From: Palsa-189 sp963803735
GTDB taxonomy: Bacteria > Acidobacteriota > Terriglobia > Acidiferrales > UBA7541
Assembly: GCA_963803735.1 (NCBI GenBank)
Contig: CAWDNV010000001.1
Span: forward strand, 434,001 to 498,000
Direction: 5' to 3'
DNA: 64,000 bases
How positions within the stretch are numbered: position 1 is the stretch's first letter; the number at the start of each line of letters is the position of its first letter. A program made the translations under genes and the position numbers. Below the pieces are notes generated by a model. It worked only from the letters and a program-made list of their open reading frames with translations, was not told the DNA's origin and made no database searches. This document shows positions 16,685 to 25,275 of this stretch, piece by piece.

Positions 16685-16778
16685 TCGAAAATGGACGCAG
16701 TTCGTCGGCAGGGCAGGCTTCTCCCCGACGTCGGAAATGGAGACTAATAGCGCCGGCTATTTGCTTCCGTTATCGCCC

Positions 16779-17120
16779 TCAAGGGCAAGTGGGGGAGATC
16801 ATCTTGATCGACGTCAACTTCATGTAGTGCGGGGCCTTTGGCACTTTCGGGTCCGCTTCTGCCTCGGCCTTAGGAACGGCTGTGCCCGTAACTTCGATCT
16901 TATGGCCGACGTGGGGCGCCAGGTTGGCCGATGAGGATACGATGCCGATGGACTTCGGTCCATTGCCTTCCACATCGGTGACCATATACGTCCCGGCCTC
17001 GTCGCCCTTCTTCAAACATCCCGTCATGCTGTGCTCTTTGGGAGCCTGCTGGGCCTGAACGGCGAGCAGAAAGGCAAACGCGCACGAGACAACCGCGGCG
17101 GCCATGATGAAACGCTTCAT
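16779..17120 (-). CDS. Small secreted protein, OB-fold-like (DUF5818-type)
   Basis: 113 residues from the ATG at 17120, following a GAGG-containing leader. A signal peptide ends at VQAQQ. The mature part MTGCLKKGDEAGTYMVTD, IGIVSSSANLAPHVGHKIEV, TGTAVP and the closing MKLTSIKMIS with a final Cys fits small beta-barrel proteins widespread in Acidobacteriota, which I recall as DUF5818; the name is tentative. Two Cys residues (near the start of the mature protein and third from the C-terminus) might form a disulfide in the periplasm. It converges on the TPR gene. Function unknown. Confidence 0.65.
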   Translation of the reverse strand: MKRFIMAAAVVSCAFAFLLAVQAQQAPKEHSMTGCLKKGDEAGTYMVTDVEGNGPKSIGIVSSSANLAPHVGHKIEVTGTAVPKAEAEADPKVPKAPHYMKLTSIKMISPTCP

Positions 17121-17214
17121 GTGAACCTCCAGTAAGTGAGTTATGGGCCGGATTGGCACAGGATGGTAGCACAGTTCTTTATCTATGGTCGCTGCCGAGC
17201 CGATCGCAGATCGA

Positions 17215-17397
17215 CTAGATCGCTTCTCCTTTCAGTTTGCAGCCGCTGTCAATTTTCTGAAAGCTCGCCGCGCGGCTCAGAAGAGACTCGAATTCTTGAT
17301 CTCTCCCCGGGATCTCCCCGACCGCGACCATGCCACGAGCCTCCATCGCTTTGATTTCGTGACCACTGTCCGTTTGCGAAACGCGTTTTTTCATCAT
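17215..17397 (-). CDS. Small hypothetical protein
   Basis: 60 codons starting at tandem ATGs (17397 and 17394). A GAGGAGAGG ribosome binding site stands immediately before, which is the main support. The product is hydrophilic (MMKKRVSQTDSGHEIKAMEA then RGMVAVGEIPGRDQEFESLL) with no membrane segment and a mixed, coding-like codon pattern. It fills part of the otherwise empty 0.5-kb gap between the OB-like gene and the O-methyltransferase. I recognise no family. Confidence 0.45.
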   Translation of the reverse strand: MMKKRVSQTDSGHEIKAMEARGMVAVGEIPGRDQEFESLLSRAASFQKIDSGCKLKGEAI

Positions 17398-17625
17398 TGC
17401 CTCTCCTCTTCGTTGAAGCGGTGCGGCACCCCTGGGGTGGGCATCGTGCTTCACTGAGTAAAGCGAAAACGAGAGACGGAGTGGCTCAAAACAATCGTCT
17501 GGACGGGTTCGGGTTTCGCCGTGGCGGCTTCTGTGACTCTCTACAGGGCCAGGCAGGGGTGGTTCGAAGCGGAGGTATCGATCATACTAATGCCAATTCC
17601 AAGCAGGACATGAGGAGGAGTGAGG

Positions 17626-18300
17626 GTGAACGAGAAGAACGGTTTTGCTACGCCGATCCGGGATTCGAAGATCGAGGCTGTTTTAGGGCGCTTGCATGCA
17701 GTTGCCGACACACAGGAAGAGGAAGCGGAGTTAGCCGCGCGCCCTCGTAACCTGAAGAATACTCAATGGGGGCCGGATTTTCTTAAGGACAAGATGATCC
17801 CCATCCACCGCGAACAGGGCTCATTCTTATATCTCCTTGCGCGTTCCATCCGCGCGAAAACGATCGTTGAATTTGGAACTTCTCACGGGCTTTCCACGAT
17901 CTATCTTGCCGCCGCCATCCGAGATAACGGGAGCGAAGGGCAAGTCATTGGAACGGAGTTCGTTGCCGAAAAAATGGCCCAAGCAAAGCGCAACCTGGAA
18001 GAGACTGGCCTTGCGCGCTTTGCGAAACTTCGAGAAGGAGACGCACGCGAGACGCTAAAGGAACTTCCGGACGGGATCGACATGTGCTTGATGGATGGAT
18101 TCCCGCCCTTCTCTTTAGAAGTGTTTAAGCTGATCGCGCCGCGCCTGAGAAAAGGCGCAATTGTGGTTGTCGATGGAACCGAGACGCTTCGCAAGCCGCA
18201 AGCCGATTTTTTAGCTTATCTGAGTGATCCGGCTAATGGATTCCGCTACACCGAACTGTCTTTCGGGGACGGCACGGGGCTGGCCGTCAAGGATATTTAG
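17626..18300 (+). CDS. SAM-dependent O-methyltransferase-like protein (class I)
   Basis: 224 residues from the GTG at 17626, which lies seven bases after a perfect AGGAGG (17613-17618); the GTG at 17620 is too close to be used. The Rossmann core is clear: VEFGTSHGLSTIYLAAAIRD (motif I), VIGTEFVAEKMAQAKRNLEE (motif II), GDARETLKELPDGIDMCLMD (motif III) and GAIVVVDGTE. This is the catechol/caffeoyl-CoA O-methyltransferase type (methyltransferase family 24-like), here with FxTSxGxST in place of the usual E-x-G. Substrate unknown. It converges on the fumarylpyruvate hydrolase gene 27 bp away. Confidence 0.75.
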   Translation: MNEKNGFATPIRDSKIEAVLGRLHAVADTQEEEAELAARPRNLKNTQWGPDFLKDKMIPIHREQGSFLYLLARSIRAKTIVEFGTSHGLSTIYLAAAIRDNGSEGQVIGTEFVAEKMAQAKRNLEETGLARFAKLREGDARETLKELPDGIDMCLMDGFPPFSLEVFKLIAPRLRKGAIVVVDGTETLRKPQADFLAYLSDPANGFRYTELSFGDGTGLAVKDI

Positions 18301-18326
18301 CGCCGACAATGCTTCACTGCTGTCGA

Positions 18327-19190
18327 TCATGCTGCGCGGACGTGCACCGTCATCTCCCCAACGCGTTCGATGATGGCATGCATAACGTCGCCGGGCTGGA
18401 TCGGACCCACGCCTTCAGGAGTGCCGCTCAGCACGACGTCGCCCGGCAGCAGAGTGTAGAACGAGGATGCAAATTCGATCAGCTCGGGAATGCCGAGGAT
18501 CAGATCACGCGTATTGGCTTTTTGCCGGAGTTCGCCGTTAACGCTGATCTGCAGGTCGAGATGCGAAGGATCGGCTAACTCATCGGCGGTAACGAGCCAT
18601 GGGCCAAGCACGGTATAGGTATCGACCGATTTGCGGAGGCTGCGTTCTTCGGGACCGCGAATGGAAATATCCAGGCCGATGCAGTAGCCGGCGACGTACT
18701 CGAGTGCCTCGGCTGCGGGTACCGCTTGTGCGCGCCTGCCGATAACAACGGCCAACTCCACCTCTTCGTCCGTGCGCCGGTCGAGATGGCGAATTACCAC
18801 ATTTTGCGAGGGCCCAACGACTGAGCTATTGGCTTTCAGAAAGAAGCCCGATTGATGGATAGCCTGCATGTGGGCCTTATTCTGGTGATGCAGATTGGGA
18901 TCGGCGGTCACTTCATTCAAATGCTTTTGATAATTCACTGGCGCTCCCATGACTTTACTGGGATTGGCCACGGGGCTCAGCAGGTGCACATCCGAGAGTC
19001 GCTTGGCGGAAGCACTGCGTGCCGCAGCCATGATGGCATCGCGAAGTGATGGCAGCATCGCAATGAAAACATCGTCTTGCGGGAAGGGATAACGGCGGCT
19101 GGGCAGATTATCCAGAATGGAAGTCACGTCGCGTACGGTTTCGTTTTCGACCAGGCCGAGCCGATTTTCGTCAAATTGGCAAAGTCGCAT
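18327..19190 (-). CDS. Fumarylacetoacetate hydrolase family protein, probable fumarylpyruvate hydrolase
   Basis: 287 residues from the ATG at 19190. The open frame continues upstream for another 360 codons antisense to the dioxygenase gene, which is a shadow. The FAH fold is shown by KVMGAPVNYQKHLNE, the metal-binding RTDEEVELAVVIGRR (Glu-x-Glu), GYCIGLDISIRG and the closing LLPGDVVLSGTPEGVGPIQPGD. Members split C-C bonds of acyl-pyruvates. Because the divergent neighbour is gentisate 1,2-dioxygenase, the likely substrate is fumarylpyruvate (or maleylpyruvate directly), giving pyruvate and fumarate. A maleylpyruvate isomerase is not present in the window. Confidence 0.85.
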   Translation of the reverse strand: MRLCQFDENRLGLVENETVRDVTSILDNLPSRRYPFPQDDVFIAMLPSLRDAIMAAARSASAKRLSDVHLLSPVANPSKVMGAPVNYQKHLNEVTADPNLHHQNKAHMQAIHQSGFFLKANSSVVGPSQNVVIRHLDRRTDEEVELAVVIGRRAQAVPAAEALEYVAGYCIGLDISIRGPEERSLRKSVDTYTVLGPWLVTADELADPSHLDLQISVNGELRQKANTRDLILGIPELIEFASSFYTLLPGDVVLSGTPEGVGPIQPGDVMHAIIERVGEMTVHVRAA

Positions 19191-19343
19191 GAGCAGTGGA
19201 TAGTACACGGAAGTCCAGGAGCGCGCGAGCGACCGAGCCGCACTATTCTCCGAGATGGCAGTGCGCACAGGGCTGATATAGAATTTGACCGCGCCGCATC
19301 CCACTCGGCTTGCGTCCCTGCGCCGGCTTTCCGGAGGTGATCC

Positions 19344-20444
19344 GTGCACGAGCCTGAGTTTGAAAAGCTCTATAGCGATATGGAGCAGTGTCACGTCAAG
19401 CCTCTGTGGCTCGCGGAGCGAAGCGTAAATCCGCCGCAGCCGCAACCAAAAACAGTACCGTGGCTTTGGAAATGGTCGCAGCTCTCGAATTTTGTTCGGC
19501 GCTCGTGCGAGTTGGTGACGCTGGACCGCGGTGGCGATCGCCGTGCCATGGGTTTGGCGAACCCGGGTTTGGGAGGCGCGCCTTACGCCACAAATACTTT
19601 GTGGGCCGCCGTGCAATGCCTGAACGGCAGGGAAGTGGCGCCCGCGCATCGCCATACCGCGCAGGCGATTCGGTTCATGATCGATGGGCGTGGGGCGTAC
19701 ACGACCGTCCAAGGCGACAAGATTTATCTTGAGCGCGGGGACTTTGCCATCAATCCACCCTGGCATTGGCACGATCACGGCAGCGAGAGCGACGAGACGG
19801 CCGTGTGGATGGATGCTCTCGATGTGCCGCTGAATAACTATCTCGATGCGCCGTTTTTCGAGCACGCGGCGAAAGACGTCCAGCAGGTGACCACCGTTGT
19901 GGACGAATCCGTGTTGAAGTACGGCTTCGGCCAATTGCGGCCTGCCTGGGAGCCGCCCGCCGCGCGCTATTCCCCGCTTTCTGTTTACAAATGGCAGGTG
20001 ACCGAGCGCGCGTTGAACAACCTGGCCAAGGTGGCTGCGAGCCCGTTCGATGATGTGGCGCTCGAATACACGAATCCGCACACAGGCCGGCCAGTGATGG
20101 ATACGATGACCTGCTGGATTCAGATGATTCGGCCGGGCGTGCATACCAAGGCGCACCGGCAAGTGAACAGCGCGGTCTATCATGTCCATGAGGGCCGCGG
20201 CGCAACAATTATCGGCGGCGTTCGTTTCGATTGGGAGCAGGGCGACATTTTCGTGATTCCGAGCTGGACCTATCACGAGCACCTCAACGAATCGAAGAGC
20301 GAGAGGGCCATCCTGTTTTCCGCGCAGGATACGCCCGTGCTCGTTGCGCTGGGCAAATACCGGGAAGAGGCGCTCACTGCGAACAATGGCTTCCAGACGG
20401 TGAAAGAGACATTCGACGTGGATAAAGCGCTGGCGTACGGATGA
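19344..20444 (+). CDS. Gentisate 1,2-dioxygenase (double cupin)
   Basis: 366 residues, GTG start with GGAGGTGA six bases before. This Fe(II) enzyme opens the ring of gentisate to maleylpyruvate. The N-terminal cupin carries APAHRHTAQAIRFMIDGRG (His102, His104) and PPWHWHDHG (His143 region), the expected iron ligands; the second cupin repeats the fold in KAHRQVNSAVYHVHEGRG and IPSWTYHEHLN, and His residues remain there too. Length and layout fit the family, although relatives acting on 1-hydroxy-2-naphthoate or salicylate cannot be excluded. It is divergent from the FAH-family gene across a 153-bp region that should hold both promoters. Confidence 0.85.
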   Translation: MHEPEFEKLYSDMEQCHVKPLWLAERSVNPPQPQPKTVPWLWKWSQLSNFVRRSCELVTLDRGGDRRAMGLANPGLGGAPYATNTLWAAVQCLNGREVAPAHRHTAQAIRFMIDGRGAYTTVQGDKIYLERGDFAINPPWHWHDHGSESDETAVWMDALDVPLNNYLDAPFFEHAAKDVQQVTTVVDESVLKYGFGQLRPAWEPPAARYSPLSVYKWQVTERALNNLAKVAASPFDDVALEYTNPHTGRPVMDTMTCWIQMIRPGVHTKAHRQVNSAVYHVHEGRGATIIGGVRFDWEQGDIFVIPSWTYHEHLNESKSERAILFSAQDTPVLVALGKYREEALTANNGFQTVKETFDVDKALAYG

Positions 20445-20507
20445 GGTATTCCATCCGGTCGATCAGATCGTTGGGCGGTGCCTGCTGAATTTCTGCTAGT
20501 GGTCCTT

Positions 20508-20554
20508 GGTGCACGCACCCTGATTCGGATGCAGGCACCCTAAACTCGGGTGCA
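20508..20554. promoter_or_regulatory. Tandem 20-bp repeat with GGTGCA/TGCACC palindromes upstream of multicopper oxidase
   Basis: Two imperfect 20-bp copies, 20515-20534 and 20535-20554, share GCACCCT at the start and TGCA near the end. GGTGC-AC-GCACC (20508-20519) and GCACCC-taaactc-GGGTGC (20535-20553) are inverted repeats. The block ends 15 bp before the multicopper oxidase ATG, a place where a repressor or metal regulator could bind; the regulator is not identified. Confidence 0.4.
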
Positions 20555-20569
20555 GGGAAGAGAGGGAAA

Positions 20570-22030
20570 ATGGACCGACGCAATTTTATAAAGGTTGGGG
20601 GAGCGCTCGCCGGAGGTTTGGGGCTCGGCAGATTGCTGCCCGCGCAGCAAGCTCCGCAAATGCCCCAGATGCAGGGGCAAGCGCAAAATCAGAACTCCGG
20701 ATCACAGACGCCCGCCGATTTCACGCTGAAGATCGCGCCGGTCCTCGTAGAACTCGCGCCTTACCGTTCTATCAGCACCATCGGCTATAACGGCACGTCG
20801 CCGGGCCCGCTGATTCGAGTGCGCGAGGGCAAACCGGTAACTATCGATGTGATCAACGATACCGATACGCCGGAGTTGGTTCACTGGCACGGGCAGCTCA
20901 TTCCTTCTGAAGTGGATGGCGCGGAGGAAGAGGGCACGCCGATGATTCCGCCGCACGGGCGCCATCGATATCAATTTACGCCGGGGCCCGCGGGCTCCCG
21001 CTGGTATCACACACATGCGATGGCCGGCTCCGATTTGCATCGAGGCACTTACACAGGGCAATACGGATTCTTTTACATCGACTCCGGCAAGGATCCCGGG
21101 AAATATGACCAGGAACATTTCCTGGCGCTACGCGATTGGGAACCTTTTCTGGCAAACGAAGACGAAGATGACGAGGACGAGGATCCCAACGCGCCTAAGC
21201 CGGAAAAGCCGGAGCGCATGCCTCGGGGAGCCAATGGCTACGAGGCCGTATATCGGGTTGTCTCGATCAACGACAAGCTTATGGGCGGGGGGCCGCCGAT
21301 TCAGGTGAAGCAAGGGCAACGGCTCCTGTTTCACTTCCTGAATGCCTGTGCTACCTCTAACCGGAAGATCGCTTTAACCGGCCACAAATTTCAAGTTTTT
21401 GCGCTCGATGGTAATCCGGTGGCTAATCCGCAAGCGGTGGACGTCATCGCGATGGGCCCTGGCGAGCGCGTGGATTGTTTTGTCGATATGAACCGGCCGG
21501 GCGTGTGGGCGCTCGGTGCGACCGCTGATGCCGATCGTAACGCGGGCTTAGGCATCATCGTCGAGTACGAAAATCAGAAAGGGCAGCCGCAATTCTTGCG
21601 GCCAGCGAATCGGATCTGGGACTACACAGTTTTTGGCCGTCCTACCGCGCCGGCCGCGCCCGCGGAAACGATCGACATGATTTTCGAAAAGATCCCTGGC
21701 GGTGTGCACGGGTTCAACCACTGGACGGTTAACAGCAAGGAATTTCCGCACGAAGACGAATTCGTGCTTCGGCCAGGCTCAAAATATCGCATCTTCTTTC
21801 GAAATCGCACGGATGACGACCATCCTCTGCACATCCACCGGCATCTTTTCGAGATAGTGGAAATAAACGGAAAGCCGACTAGCGGCGTTATAAAAGATAC
21901 CGTGGTGGTGCCCAGTTTCGGGCGTGTAGCCGTGGACCTTATGGCCGATCAGCCGGGCTTGACGCTTTTCCATTGCCACAATCAGATGCACATGGATTTT
22001 GGCTTCAAGGCTTTGTTCCGTTATTCGTGA
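20570..22030 (+). CDS. Multicopper oxidase (exported, CotA/CopA-like)
   Basis: 486 residues. The N-terminus MDRRNFIKVGGALAGGLGLG is a Tat signal. All four copper motifs are present: HWHG (105-108), WYHTH (145-149), HPLHIHRH (418-425) and HCHNQMHMDFGF (468-479). Three cupredoxin domains fit the length. The position expected for the axial type 1 copper ligand is Phe479 rather than Met, which in this family goes with a higher-potential copper site. An acidic loop near residue 200 (EDEDDEDEDPN) replaces the Met-rich loops of copper-efflux oxidases. Laccase-like phenol, metal or heme-precursor oxidation are all possible. The preceding Q/M-rich linker (MPQMQGQAQNQN) follows the signal. Confidence 0.85.
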   Translation: MDRRNFIKVGGALAGGLGLGRLLPAQQAPQMPQMQGQAQNQNSGSQTPADFTLKIAPVLVELAPYRSISTIGYNGTSPGPLIRVREGKPVTIDVINDTDTPELVHWHGQLIPSEVDGAEEEGTPMIPPHGRHRYQFTPGPAGSRWYHTHAMAGSDLHRGTYTGQYGFFYIDSGKDPGKYDQEHFLALRDWEPFLANEDEDDEDEDPNAPKPEKPERMPRGANGYEAVYRVVSINDKLMGGGPPIQVKQGQRLLFHFLNACATSNRKIALTGHKFQVFALDGNPVANPQAVDVIAMGPGERVDCFVDMNRPGVWALGATADADRNAGLGIIVEYENQKGQPQFLRPANRIWDYTVFGRPTAPAAPAETIDMIFEKIPGGVHGFNHWTVNSKEFPHEDEFVLRPGSKYRIFFRNRTDDDHPLHIHRHLFEIVEINGKPTSGVIKDTVVVPSFGRVAVDLMADQPGLTLFHCHNQMHMDFGFKALFRYS

Positions 22031-22122
22031 ACTGGAATCCAATAGTCAGCGATTGCAGGATGGCGAGGCGATAGGTTGGTGAAAGCGCCGGATTTTGATA
22101 CCCTGCGGAGAGAGCTTCCATT

Positions 22123-22941
22123 ATGAAGTTGCTGGCGCGCGGCTTGCTGCTGCTGATGTTTGTGGGTACCGGTGCCACGTTGTTGGCGCTGCAGCAGGGT
22201 TACTATGGCGGCGGTGGTTACGGCGGCCGCGGCTATCGCGATAACGGCGTAGAACAAAAAGACGAATTCGCTTTTGCCCGCCTCCGCTATCCCGTCCGCA
22301 TGGCCAGCTACGGAGGTTTCGGAGGCTTCGGATATTTCCGCAACGGCGGCTGGTCCGAAGATTATCCCAGAGCGGATCGGCAGTTTGTGCAAGGCGTTCT
22401 TCGCCTGACGCGCATCGACGCGCGCCCCTACCAGGAAGTAATCGATCCCGATAGCGACGAAATTTTCAATTGGCCCTGGCTCTACGCCGTCAACGTGGCC
22501 GATTGGGACTTCAATGACGATCAAGCCAAGCGCATGCGCAGCTACCTGCAGCGCGGCGGTTTCCTGATCGTGGACAGCTTCCATGGCGCGGCGGCCTGGG
22601 CAAGCTTCATGATCGGAATGCGCAAAGTCCTACCCGACCGGCCTATCGAAGATTTGACGAATAAAGACGAGATTTTCCACGTGCTCTACGATTTGGACGA
22701 GCGGCCACAGGTTCCCGGCTATCAATACATCTATACGGGCAGGACCTACGAGAACGACGGTATCTATCCGGAATGGAAGGCCATTCGCGACGAAAATGGA
22801 CGCATCATGGTGGCCATCTGTTTCAACATGCACATCGGCGATGCATGGGAACATGCCGATGATCCGCGCTATCCGGAACGATTTTCTTCCTTTGCCTATC
22901 GCATGGGCATCAACTACATCATCTATCCCATGACCCACTAG
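22123..22941 (+). CDS. DUF4159 domain secreted protein
   Basis: 272 residues. A signal peptide (1-24) precedes a Gly/Tyr-rich stretch (GYYGGGGYGGRGYRD). From residue 44 the DUF4159 fold begins with FAFARLRYP, then GGWSEDYPRADRQFVQGVLR, ARPYQEVIDPDSDEIFNWPW and the glutamine-amidotransferase-like core YLQRGGFLIVDSFHG; the end FAYRMGINYIIYPMTH is also diagnostic. DUF4159 proteins usually sit next to MoxR ATPase and DUF58/BatA genes; none are here, so this is a solitary copy. Exact function unknown. Confidence 0.85.
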   Translation: MKLLARGLLLLMFVGTGATLLALQQGYYGGGGYGGRGYRDNGVEQKDEFAFARLRYPVRMASYGGFGGFGYFRNGGWSEDYPRADRQFVQGVLRLTRIDARPYQEVIDPDSDEIFNWPWLYAVNVADWDFNDDQAKRMRSYLQRGGFLIVDSFHGAAAWASFMIGMRKVLPDRPIEDLTNKDEIFHVLYDLDERPQVPGYQYIYTGRTYENDGIYPEWKAIRDENGRIMVAICFNMHIGDAWEHADDPRYPERFSSFAYRMGINYIIYPMTH

Positions 22942-23069
22942 GCGGCGCTGAATCCCCGCGTGCTTCGGCTGTCTTCATCTCAAACAGCTGAGTTATCGCT
23001 CACTTTGCGGAAATGATCAGAACGCCATGAAAACGCTCGCTTAGTGGATTTGAGCGATTCGGCCGGTGT

Positions 23070-23075
23070 TATAAT
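23070..23075 (+). promoter_or_regulatory. TATAAT -10 element for a possibly leaderless transcript
   Basis: A perfect TATAAT lies nine bases before the GTG start at 23085, so transcription would begin at or just before the start codon. TTGAGC (23050-23055) could be the -35, with a short 14-bp spacer. No Shine-Dalgarno sequence occurs between them. Confidence 0.4.
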
Positions 23076-23084
23076 TTTATTATT

Positions 23085-24347
23085 GTGAGAACGCTTTTGG
23101 CCGTCTGTGTCGCCGCCCTCGCTCTATCGTTGTTATCGCCGCCGAGCGCTTTTTCCGCCTCAACCATTGCCGGTCTGTGGGATGCGAAGATCGTAGCGAA
23201 TCAACTCGAAATTCCGTTCCGCTTCGAGATCGCGCAAAACGGCAATCAGGTGCAAGGCTTTTTCTTCGAAGGCGACCGGAAAATCGGATCGAGTTCGGGC
23301 AGCTTTTCCGGCGGGCATCTGATACTCGAATACGACATTCTCGAAACGACCCTTGAGGTTACCTTCCTCGACGACCAGTTCGCCGGTACGTACCGGTTCA
23401 ACCGATCTGGAAACGCACTCCTGATCCGTGCGCATCGCTTTACGCCAGCTTCCGCGGATACGGCGGCTGCTCCGCAGATTTCAGGCAGTTGGGACATGCG
23501 GCGCGTACCTCAGGAAGTAAAAACCGCCAGCGATAATCAGACCTGGAATTTGTTCCTGCGGCAGTCAGGAGCCGAAGTCTCGGGTTCGATTCTACGGGTC
23601 GACGGCGACACCGGATTTCTGGTTGGACGCTGGCAAAGCGGCAGGCTCGTTCTAAGCCACTTCGCCGGGCAAGGTCCGCTGCTCTTTGAAGCCAAACTGA
23701 ATGCAGACGGCACGCTTGCGATTGCCCTGAATCGCGGCGGCAACTACATAGCTGTGCGTAAGAGCGAAGCGAGGGCAAAAGGCGTTCCCAATCCTCCTGA
23801 TCCTACGCGCTACACCAGTGTGAAAGATCCAACCGTGCCTTTCCGGTTCAGTTTTCCAGGCCTCGACGGCAAAATCGTGTCCAATACCGATCCGCAATTC
23901 AAGGGCAAGGTTGTGATTTTGGCGATCGGCGGAAGCTGGTGTCCGAATTGTCAGGACGAAGCTCCGTTTCTGGTTGATCTGTACAAGGAATTTCACTCCC
24001 AGGGACTTGAAATCGTCGGCTTGATGTTTGAAGCGGATGCAGATCCGGCGTTGGCGCGGCCCCGCGTACAGACATTCATCAGGCGCTTCGGGATACCGTA
24101 TCCTATGCTGCTGGCCGGAATTCCGGATGACATCGATAAGAAAATTCCTCAACTGGTGAACTTTGGGGCGTACCCTACAAGCATTTTTCTCGGGCGTGAC
24201 GGCCGCGTGCGGAGCGTGCATGCGGGATTTGCGAGCCAAGCCACGGGCCAGGAGTATGTGCGGCTGAAGGGCGAAGTGCGGAGCCTGGTGCAGCGGCTGC
24301 TGACGGAGAATTCTCAGACGAGTGGACCGGCGTCTCGCGGATTGTAG
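23085..24347 (+). CDS. Exported TlpA-like thiol-disulfide oxidoreductase with long N-terminal beta domain
   Basis: 420 residues, GTG start giving a signal peptide (MRTLLAVCVAALALSLLS ... AFS). Residues about 28-230 form two repeats of a lipocalin-like or beta-sandwich unit (IAGLWDAKIVANQLEIPFRF and ISGSWDMRRV), and residues 245-405 are a redoxin/TlpA domain with GGSWCPNCQDEAPF; the CPNC motif is near residue 286. The cis-Pro loop is FGAYPTSIFL. This combination resembles AhpC/TSA-family exported reductants of Bacteroidota and Acidobacteriota. It overlaps the downstream nDsbD-like gene's leader, and three thiol-redox genes follow in series, which suggests one periplasmic reducing or copper/cytochrome-maturation system. 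Confidence 0.75.
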   Translation: MRTLLAVCVAALALSLLSPPSAFSASTIAGLWDAKIVANQLEIPFRFEIAQNGNQVQGFFFEGDRKIGSSSGSFSGGHLILEYDILETTLEVTFLDDQFAGTYRFNRSGNALLIRAHRFTPASADTAAAPQISGSWDMRRVPQEVKTASDNQTWNLFLRQSGAEVSGSILRVDGDTGFLVGRWQSGRLVLSHFAGQGPLLFEAKLNADGTLAIALNRGGNYIAVRKSEARAKGVPNPPDPTRYTSVKDPTVPFRFSFPGLDGKIVSNTDPQFKGKVVILAIGGSWCPNCQDEAPFLVDLYKEFHSQGLEIVGLMFEADADPALARPRVQTFIRRFGIPYPMLLAGIPDDIDKKIPQLVNFGAYPTSIFLGRDGRVRSVHAGFASQATGQEYVRLKGEVRSLVQRLLTENSQTSGPASRGL

Positions 24348-24369
24348 AGTTACCGGAAGGATCATCAAC

Positions 24370-25215
24370 ATGCTTTTGCATTCGCGGCGTTTTTCAATTC
24401 CCTTAGTCGCTCTGCTATTCGGCTTCGCTTTCGGTGGAATCGCCACAGCGCAGTCGTTCACGGCGGCTCATGCGAAGGTGAGCCTCATTGCCGAAAATAA
24501 CTCGCTGCAGCCGGGACAAAGTGCCTGGGTGGGCGTCTTATTCGACCTTGAGAAAGGCTGGCACATTTATTGGGTGAATCCGGGCGATTCCGGAGAGCGG
24601 CCAAGAATTCAATGGCAGCTTCCTGCCGGCTTTCAAGCGAAAGAGATTCGCTGGCCGACGCCAGTCCGGCTGGGCACCGGGACGGTAATCGATTACGGCT
24701 ATGAGGGCCGCGTGTTGCTTCCCGTGCCGATGCAGATACCGGCCGACTACAAATCCGGCAATCCAGTGATGTTATCCGCAGATATCCGCTATCTGATCTG
24801 CCGCGAAGTGTGCATCCCGGCGAAAGCACAGGCAAGTTTGGCGATTCCGTCGGCCAATTCGAGCGGCGTTGCTGCCGATCGCGAACTCTTCCGGAGCACC
24901 TTTGAGAATTCGCCGAAACCGCTGCCAACTGGATGGAAGGCGCAGGCTAGCGACATGGGGGGCTTCTTCCAGCTTTCGCTGGATACTGGAACGAGCGAGA
25001 GCAAGGCGGCGTTTTTCCCGTTAGAGGAAGATCAGGTCGATAATGCCGCCCCTCAGGGTGCGACGGCGACACCTCGAGGAGTGCAGCTCAAGCTAAAGAA
25101 ATCGGATCAGCTCTTGAAGCCGATCGCCGTGCTCAAAGGCGTAGTGGTTCTGAGTTCGGGCCGCGCGTATGAAGTAACAGCGGCGGTAACGGGGCCGGTA
25201 ACGGGAAAGAAGTAA
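24370..25215 (+). CDS. Exported DsbD N-terminal-domain protein (orphan nDsbD)
   Basis: 281 residues from the ATG at 24370 (GGAAGG ahead); the frame opens at 24322. A signal peptide ends at IATAQS. The remainder is a DsbD-alpha immunoglobulin-like domain: SLIAENNSLQPGQSAWVGVL, KGWHIYWVNPGDSGERPRI and DIRYLICREVCIPAKA, whose Cys144 and Cys148 are the redox pair. In full DsbD this domain is followed by an eight-helix membrane domain and a thioredoxin domain. Here it stops after the first domain. The flanking TlpA-like and redoxin proteins could provide the missing thiol partners, but no membrane electron conduit (CcdA/ScsB) is in the window. Confidence 0.75.
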   Translation: MLLHSRRFSIPLVALLFGFAFGGIATAQSFTAAHAKVSLIAENNSLQPGQSAWVGVLFDLEKGWHIYWVNPGDSGERPRIQWQLPAGFQAKEIRWPTPVRLGTGTVIDYGYEGRVLLPVPMQIPADYKSGNPVMLSADIRYLICREVCIPAKAQASLAIPSANSSGVAADRELFRSTFENSPKPLPTGWKAQASDMGGFFQLSLDTGTSESKAAFFPLEEDQVDNAAPQGATATPRGVQLKLKKSDQLLKPIAVLKGVVVLSSGRAYEVTAAVTGPVTGKK

Positions 25216-25275
25216 TCGAGGATTTATCTGCAGAGGTTCAAAATTGAACCTCGAAGCCGTTTGGGAGGTGCGAGG

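Noticed and set aside
19191..20282. Long minus-strand frame giving a 651-residue extension of the FAH-family gene
   Set aside because: It lies antisense to the gentisate dioxygenase gene, whose cupin motifs are clear. The extension has Arg/Pro/His-rich composition and no domain, so the FAH gene starts at 19190.
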